Shown piece after piece: positions 7,628 through 11,363 of a stretch of 11,363 bases of DNA. The stretch comes from an uncultured Collinsella sp. (GTDB lineage Bacteria > Actinomycetota > Coriobacteriia > Coriobacteriales > Coriobacteriaceae), in the NCBI GenBank assembly GCA_900756725.1, contig CAAELJ010000113.1:1-11363 (forward strand), read 5' to 3'. The notes under the pieces are model-generated. The model did not search any database, was not told where the DNA came from, and saw nothing but the letters and a program-made list of their open reading frames with translations. The position numbers were made by a program, and so were the translations under genes. Position 1 is the stretch's first letter; every line of letters starts with the position of its first letter.

Positions 7628-8209
7628 CTAGCGCCTCGCATGGGCGCCGATCGGCCGAGTCGCATGGCGCACTAACGCCGCCGCCAGCAATACCAACAGC
7701 ATGGCGGTGACATAGCCCGCAGCATCGAATCCTAAATCGATAACGTCGAAATGCCTGCCGGGAACAAAGATCTTATGTACCTGATCGCCAACGGAGCAGG
7801 CGGCGCAAAAGAGCAATACGGGCACGCAACGGGAGCATACGCTCCACGGACGCCTGGAAAAGCAAACCACGACCACGGAGGCGAATAATCCGACGAAGAA
7901 AAACTCTACGGTATGGGCAACGCGACGGACGTTTGTGCCCACCCGCATGCGAATGGAAGCAAGTCGGCCAGACCGGACATTCGAGGCAGCCGAATCGGCG
8001 CCTCCGGTCATTCCGTTCTCCGTCTGGGCTTCACCCGTGGCATCGGCAGCCTGAACGCCCGTAGCCTGACCCTCCACCACACGCGCGGTGGACTCGCTCA
8101 GCAACGACGTCTGCACCGCGTTTTGCTCCGTCAGCACCCAGATGCCCGCCAGCGTTGCAGCGAACAGAACGATCGCGGTCCATCCGATTATTTGTTTTAC
8201 GCGAGCCAA
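7628..8209 (-). CDS. VanZ-family membrane protein
   Basis: A 193-residue membrane protein with four likely membrane helices at about residues 9-27, 98-117, 126-141 and 166-182. The VanZ signature is present: RRVAHTVEFFFVGLF (95-109) and GDQVHKIFVPGRHFDVIDLG (141-160) followed by FDAAG. The first founding member, VanZ, gives low-level teicoplanin resistance by an unclear mechanism, but most family members stand alone and have no known role. I infer no resistance here, since no other van gene is present. Between helices 1 and 2 is a long Ala/Gly/Thr/Ser-rich loop (about 28-94), longer than the family needs. The start is probably TTG at 8209, seven bases after AAGGAGG. The longer reading from 8251 would run through that ribosome binding site. 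It ends 204 bases before murR and has its own terminator. Confidence 0.85.
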   Translation of the reverse strand: MARVKQIIGWTAIVLFAATLAGIWVLTEQNAVQTSLLSESTARVVEGQATGVQAADATGEAQTENGMTGGADSAASNVRSGRLASIRMRVGTNVRRVAHTVEFFFVGLFASVVVVCFSRRPWSVCSRCVPVLLFCAACSVGDQVHKIFVPGRHFDVIDLGFDAAGYVTAMLLVLLAAALVRHATRPIGAHARR

Positions 8210-8241
8210 GGGCCAACCTCCTTTTTTGAATATCAGCGAGT

Positions 8242-8249
8242 GTAGCCAC
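8242..8249. repeat. Left copy of a short direct repeat flanking the recombinase
   Basis: GTAGCCAC followed directly by AAATG. The right copy at 9023-9030 has the same GTAGCCAC, then GATTC, then AAATG. The pair brackets the recombinase gene and its upstream inverted repeat. It could be a remnant of an integration or duplication, but at this length chance is a real alternative. Confidence 0.25.
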
Positions 8250-8313
8250 AAATGGCATCGTCACCGTATCAAAATTTGAATCGCAACAGGAAGCGACAAA
8301 GCGACGCAAACCC

Positions 8314-8919
8314 CTACCCCGCCTCGCGCATCCAGCGATCGAACGTCCCCACGCACACGCCCAGGCATTTTGCTGCCTGGCTGCGGGTAATATCGCCTGC
8401 CTCATAGCTATCGCGCACCAGCTCAAACTGAGGAGGGCACGGCTTGCGAGGTCGACCGAAACGGACCCCTCGCGCCCGCGCCGCTGCAATTCCCTCCGCT
8501 TGGCGCCGATGGATATTCTCGCGCTCTACCTGCGCCACGTAGCTCAGCAGTTGCAGCACAATATCGGCAATCAGGACGTTGGTCACATCCGGCGCGCCGC
8601 TGGCCCTAGCGCGCGTGTCAAGCAATGGCATGTCCAACACCACAATGGCAACCCCGAGCTCCTTGGTAATGCGTCGCCATTCCTCAAGAATCTCGGAGTA
8701 ATTACGGCCAAGTCGGTCGATAGAAAGCACCACCAGTACGTCCCCGTCTCCCAGGACGTGCAGCAGCTCGCGATAACGCGGTCGATCGAAGTCCTTGCCG
8801 CTCGCATGGTCGGCATAAATATTCGCCGAGCCCACGCCATAGGCGCCCAGCGCATCCAGCTGCCGATTAAGGTTCTGATCGCGCGAACTCACCCGCGCAT
8901 AACCGTACACCGTCGCCAT
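8314..8919 (-). CDS. Small serine recombinase (resolvase/invertase family)
   Basis: A 201-residue enzyme of the resolvase/DNA-invertase type, which cuts and rejoins DNA at short sites through a serine-linked intermediate. The catalytic domain (about 1-140) has YARVSS with the nucleophile S11 and R9 at the usual spacing, IDRLGRN (67-73) with the two conserved arginines R69 and R72, and the long dimer helix LLSYVAQVERENIHRRQAEG. GRPRK (155-159) leads into a C-terminal HTH (SYEAGDITRSQAAKCLGVCV, then GTFDRW) that would read the target site. All key residues are present, so it should be active. I chose the ATG at 8919, with GGGG a few bases upstream; a TTG at 8949 lacks a ribosome binding site. 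No transposase or plasmid gene accompanies it, so the substrate is unknown. Confidence 0.92.
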   Translation of the reverse strand: MATVYGYARVSSRDQNLNRQLDALGAYGVGSANIYADHASGKDFDRPRYRELLHVLGDGDVLVVLSIDRLGRNYSEILEEWRRITKELGVAIVVLDMPLLDTRARASGAPDVTNVLIADIVLQLLSYVAQVERENIHRRQAEGIAAARARGVRFGRPRKPCPPQFELVRDSYEAGDITRSQAAKCLGVCVGTFDRWMREAG

Positions 8920-8938
8920 CTCATCCCCGCTTTCTTGT

Positions 8939-8977
8939 AAACCTGCCAAAAAGGGACAGGTTTATTTTGGTAGGTTT
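8939..8977. repeat. Inverted repeat over the recombinase promoter
   Basis: AAACCTGCCAAAA (8939-8951) and TTTTGGTAGGTTT (8965-8977) are 13-base arms with one mismatch around a 13-base centre containing AGGGACAGG. It lies 20 bases upstream of the recombinase ATG. A minus-strand promoter fits across it: TTGAGA at 8982-8987 and TAAACC at 8959-8964, 17 bases apart (the -10 is weak). The repeat could be the recombinase's own binding site, giving autoregulation or a recombination site. It could also be a dispersed intergenic repeat of the host, since similar GGGACAGGTTTATTTTGG strings are, as I recall, common in Coriobacteriia. Confidence 0.55.
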
Positions 8978-9022
8978 TACCTCTCAAATAGCAGGTAAGC
9001 GGGCGGCCGAGCAGACGGCAAG

Positions 9023-9030
9023 GTAGCCAC
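9023..9030. repeat. Right copy of the short direct repeat flanking the recombinase
   Basis: GTAGCCAC, the same as at 8242-8249. It is followed by CGATTCAAAT-type sequence: CGATTCAAAT (9030-9039) is the exact reverse complement of ATTTGAATCG at 8274-8283, so the recombinase gene is also flanked by a 10-base inverted pair. A 10-base match within about 750 bases is not rare by chance. Confidence 0.25.
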
Positions 9031-9044
9031 GATTCAAATGCGAA

Positions 9045-9066
9045 GGGCGGTCCCGAAAGGCCGCCC
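9045..9066 (-). terminator. Probable intrinsic terminator after rnr
   Basis: GGGCGG (9045-9050) pairs with CCGCCC (9061-9066), extended by one T-G and one C-G pair, closing a 6-base loop. It begins 30 bases after the rnr stop. The sequence after the stem on the minus strand (TTCGCATTTG) is only moderately T-rich, so termination may be incomplete. Confidence 0.6.
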
Positions 9067-9096
9067 TCCGCTCTCTCGCCACGAGTCGGGATTTAG

Positions 9097-11232
9097 CTAA
9101 TGGATAAGCTTAAAGTCCAAGTGCCCACGCGTGGTATTGACGCGCGAGACCTCGATAATCACGCGCTGCCCCAGCTCGTAACGGGTGCCCGTGTCGGCAC
9201 CTGTGAGCGTGAGCGCGTCCTCGTCGAACTCGAACCACTCGTTGCCCAGACTCTTGATCGAAACCAAGCCTTCGACCTGCGTTAGGTCCAAGCGCACAAA
9301 AAGGCCCATGCTGCTAACCCACGAGACGGTTCCGGCATAGCGCTCGCCCAGACGGTCCTCATAGTACTGGGCAATCTTGATCTTTTGCGTCGCATGGCTG
9401 GCGGCATCTGCCGCGCGCTCGGCATCGCTGCATGCGCGGCAGATCTGCGGCAGAATGCGCGGCAGCGACTCGCGCCCCTTGCCGATCAGCCGCGGCATAC
9501 GGACCAAGGCGTCCTTGCCGCCGAGCCGCTCATAGGCCAACTGCAGTTTGAGCACGCGGTGCACCACCAGATCGGGGTAGCGACGGATGGGACTCGTAAA
9601 GTGACAGTAGCACGGCGCGGCGAGCGCAAAGTGGCCCTCGTTGCGCGGCTTGTACAGCGCGCGCTGCATGCTGCGCAGAAGCAGCGTGTTAACGAGCGGT
9701 GCGTTGGCCGTACCGGCGGCAGCATCGACTGCAGCCTGCAGCTCATCGGGGCTCCCCAGGGCAATACCGGCAGCACGGCGATCGTCGATGATGCCTAGCT
9801 GCGCCAGCGCAACGGCGGCACCGTGCAGGCTATCGGGGCTCGGATCCTCATGCACGCGATAGCAGGCCTCGATATCACGGTCTGCCAGCCACTCTGCAAC
9901 GCACTCGTTGGCGAGCAGCATAGCTTCCTCGATAAGCGACGTGGCACACGAACGCTCACGCGCCACAATCTGCACGGGCACTCCGTCCTCATCCAACAGA
10001 GCACGAATCTCGGCCGTGTCAAAATCGACCGAGCCGCGGGCGCGACGGATACGACGGCGGAGTTCGGCGAGTTCGTTAGCGGCGACAAGGAAATCGCCGA
10101 GGTCGACGTTGTAGCCGCGGGCGGCCTCCTCGCACGCAAGACCGCGCTCAAGCGCTTCCTCGCGCGAGGTCTCGGCAGCCGCAACATCCTCGGCTGCACC
10201 CTCCAGCACCGAATACTCAACCGCGCCGGCACGCACCAGCAGCGCCTCGGCGCCGTCATAGTCCACACGCACACGCGAGCGAATCACGCTGGGGTACGGA
10301 TCGTAATGCCGCACGCGACCCTGTGCATCGAGCTCAATGTCAACGGTAAACGCAAGACGGTCCTCGTCAGGGCGAAGCGAGCACAGGTCATTGGACAGGC
10401 GTTCGGGCAGCATGGGAAGCACGCGATCGGCCAGATACACCGATGTCGTACGATGGCGAGCCTCAAGATCGATATGCCCGTCCCAAGCCACATAGTGTGA
10501 AACGTCGGCGATATGCACACCCAGCTTGTAGCCACCCTCGGGCGTGCGCTCCAGCGAAATGGCGTCGTCAAAGTCGCGCGCGTCGACTGGGTCGATCGTG
10601 ATGACAAAGCGGTCGCGCAGATCGCGGCGGAGCGGGTCCTTAAGCGCCGCGGACACATCGAGCGAAAGCCCCTCGGCCTCGTCCAGCGCGGCCTCGGGAT
10701 AGCTATCGGTATAGCCGTAACGCGCCATCACATATTGAACGCCCAAATCGGGCGCGTCATCTCCGCCAATGCGGCGTTCGATCGTCACGGTACCCGATTC
10801 CAGGCGCGTCGGGTAGGTCAAAATGCGCGCGACAACAGCATCACCCGGGTGGACACCCAGACGATCCGCCGAGGTATCCTCGGGCAGAATGAAGAAGTCG
10901 GCCTTCAGACGCGAATCGAGCGGCTCGATCACACCGAGCGGACCGGCGGTCTGGTACGTGCCCACCACGCTTATGGCTGCACGCTCAACCACGCTTTCGA
11001 TCACGGCGCGCCGCTCACCGTGCGGGCTGTTCTTAATGCTCACGGCAACGGTATCGCCATCCATGATCTCGCGCTTACCGCGGCCCATGACCTTGTAGTC
11101 GCCGTTCTCGGTTATGACATAGGCACTGTGCTCATGGAGCTGCACGCGGCCAGTCAGGCTCGGACGACGCTCGCTGCGCACCGGCCCACGCTTATTGCGA
11201 GCTCCACGCTTATGCTTGTTATTGCGCCCCAT
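9097..11232 (-). CDS. rnr: Ribonuclease R (RNB-family 3'-5' exoribonuclease)
   Basis: RNase R degrades structured RNA from the 3' end. It works on rRNA, mRNA and, with SmpB-tmRNA, on the messages of stalled ribosomes. The 711-residue protein has a basic start (MGRNNKHKRGARNKRG), cold-shock/OB-like domains (about 25-155) and the RNB catalytic domain (about 200-560). That domain contains IDPVDARDFDDAISL, where D214, D220, D222 and D223 match the metal-binding aspartates, and HFTSPIRRYPDLVVHR (544-559). A C-terminal S1 domain (about 628-711) follows, with GTVSWVSSMGLFVRLD. Unlike the 813-residue E. coli enzyme it lacks the N-terminal HTH extension and the long basic tail, as is common outside proteobacteria. 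The ATG at 11232 follows AAGGAGG at short spacing. It ends with a hairpin terminator. Confidence 0.97.
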   Translation of the reverse strand: MGRNNKHKRGARNKRGPVRSERRPSLTGRVQLHEHSAYVITENGDYKVMGRGKREIMDGDTVAVSIKNSPHGERRAVIESVVERAAISVVGTYQTAGPLGVIEPLDSRLKADFFILPEDTSADRLGVHPGDAVVARILTYPTRLESGTVTIERRIGGDDAPDLGVQYVMARYGYTDSYPEAALDEAEGLSLDVSAALKDPLRRDLRDRFVITIDPVDARDFDDAISLERTPEGGYKLGVHIADVSHYVAWDGHIDLEARHRTTSVYLADRVLPMLPERLSNDLCSLRPDEDRLAFTVDIELDAQGRVRHYDPYPSVIRSRVRVDYDGAEALLVRAGAVEYSVLEGAAEDVAAAETSREEALERGLACEEAARGYNVDLGDFLVAANELAELRRRIRRARGSVDFDTAEIRALLDEDGVPVQIVARERSCATSLIEEAMLLANECVAEWLADRDIEACYRVHEDPSPDSLHGAAVALAQLGIIDDRRAAGIALGSPDELQAAVDAAAGTANAPLVNTLLLRSMQRALYKPRNEGHFALAAPCYCHFTSPIRRYPDLVVHRVLKLQLAYERLGGKDALVRMPRLIGKGRESLPRILPQICRACSDAERAADAASHATQKIKIAQYYEDRLGERYAGTVSWVSSMGLFVRLDLTQVEGLVSIKSLGNEWFEFDEDALTLTGADTGTRYELGQRVIIEVSRVNTTRGHLDFKLIH

Positions 11233-11285
11233 GGCGCCTCCTTACTATCGATAGCCGTTTACACCTCAAGAGTCTACCCAAATGA

Positions 11286-11363
11286 TCCCTAGGGGACGGA
11301 GGAAAACGGATCATATAGATAGACCAGCGCCGCGATGATCCGTTTTCCTCCGTCCCCAGGGGA
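11286..11363. repeat. Long near-perfect inverted repeat upstream of rnr
   Basis: Arms 11286-11314 and 11335-11363 are 29 bases each with only two mismatches, including a perfect 23-base core (GGGGACGGAGG then AAAACGGATCAT on the left arm), around a 20-base loop. It reaches the window edge, so it may extend further. It starts 54 bases upstream of the rnr ATG. There is no long T run, so it is not a standard terminator. It resembles a REP/BIME-type or MITE-like palindromic element, and I recall CCTCCGTCCCC-type strings as frequent in Collinsella, but I could not search. Confidence 0.85.

Noticed and set aside
7628..8209. Part of a vancomycin/teicoplanin resistance cluster.
   Set aside because: No vanA/B ligase, vanH, vanX or two-component genes are nearby, and VanZ-family proteins are widespread without resistance.
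9823..11292. Long plus-strand open frames of 225 and 259 codons opposite rnr.
   Set aside because: They are antisense to the RNase R catalytic and RNA-binding domains, have no family features, and fit third-position GC bias in the real gene.

Overview
The window looks like a chromosomal segment of a fairly GC-rich actinobacterial gut commensal. My best guess is a Collinsella-type Coriobacteriia. That guess rests on codon and base composition, frequent GTG/TTG starts with strong AAGGAGG-type ribosome binding sites, and the gene mix; it was not confirmed by any search. Almost every gene lies on the minus strand, so the window is described from right to left (5' to 3' for the genes).

Right part (11363-9000): a long near-perfect inverted repeat at the very edge, then rnr (RNase R, 711 aa) followed by a hairpin terminator. 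Next comes a stand-alone serine recombinase (about 8314-8919). An inverted repeat covers its predicted promoter, and short repeats flank the gene. It is followed by a VanZ-family membrane protein (7628-8209) and a terminator.

Centre (7423-2980): a four-gene cell-wall sugar catabolism cluster in the order murR (RpiR-type regulator), murQ (MurNAc-6-phosphate etherase), murP (PTS EIIBC transporter), mupG (DUF871/6-phospho-N-acetylmuramidase family). Together they can import MurNAc or a MurNAc-containing disaccharide with phosphorylation. MupG would split the MurNAc-6P disaccharide, and MurQ would convert MurNAc-6P to GlcNAc-6P and D-lactate. A strong intrinsic terminator stands between murP and mupG, so mupG dosage may be set separately. 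A small ArsC/Spx-like thioredoxin-fold protein follows mupG.

Left part (2451-1): one small plus-strand gene of uncertain function (2041-2451) sits opposite the others. Then come a promoter, tRNA-Gln(CTG) and tRNA-Glu(CTC), an intrinsic terminator, a TPR-like protein gene, and smpB, which overlaps the TPR gene by 11 bases. The last 135 bases hold no gene I can recognise.

One large-scale point: rnr and smpB, which act together in trans-translation and are direct neighbours in many bacteria, sit at opposite ends of this window on the same strand. About 8.5 kb of accessory genes lies between them. I see no CRISPR array, no complete insertion sequence and no obviously new multi-gene defence system.
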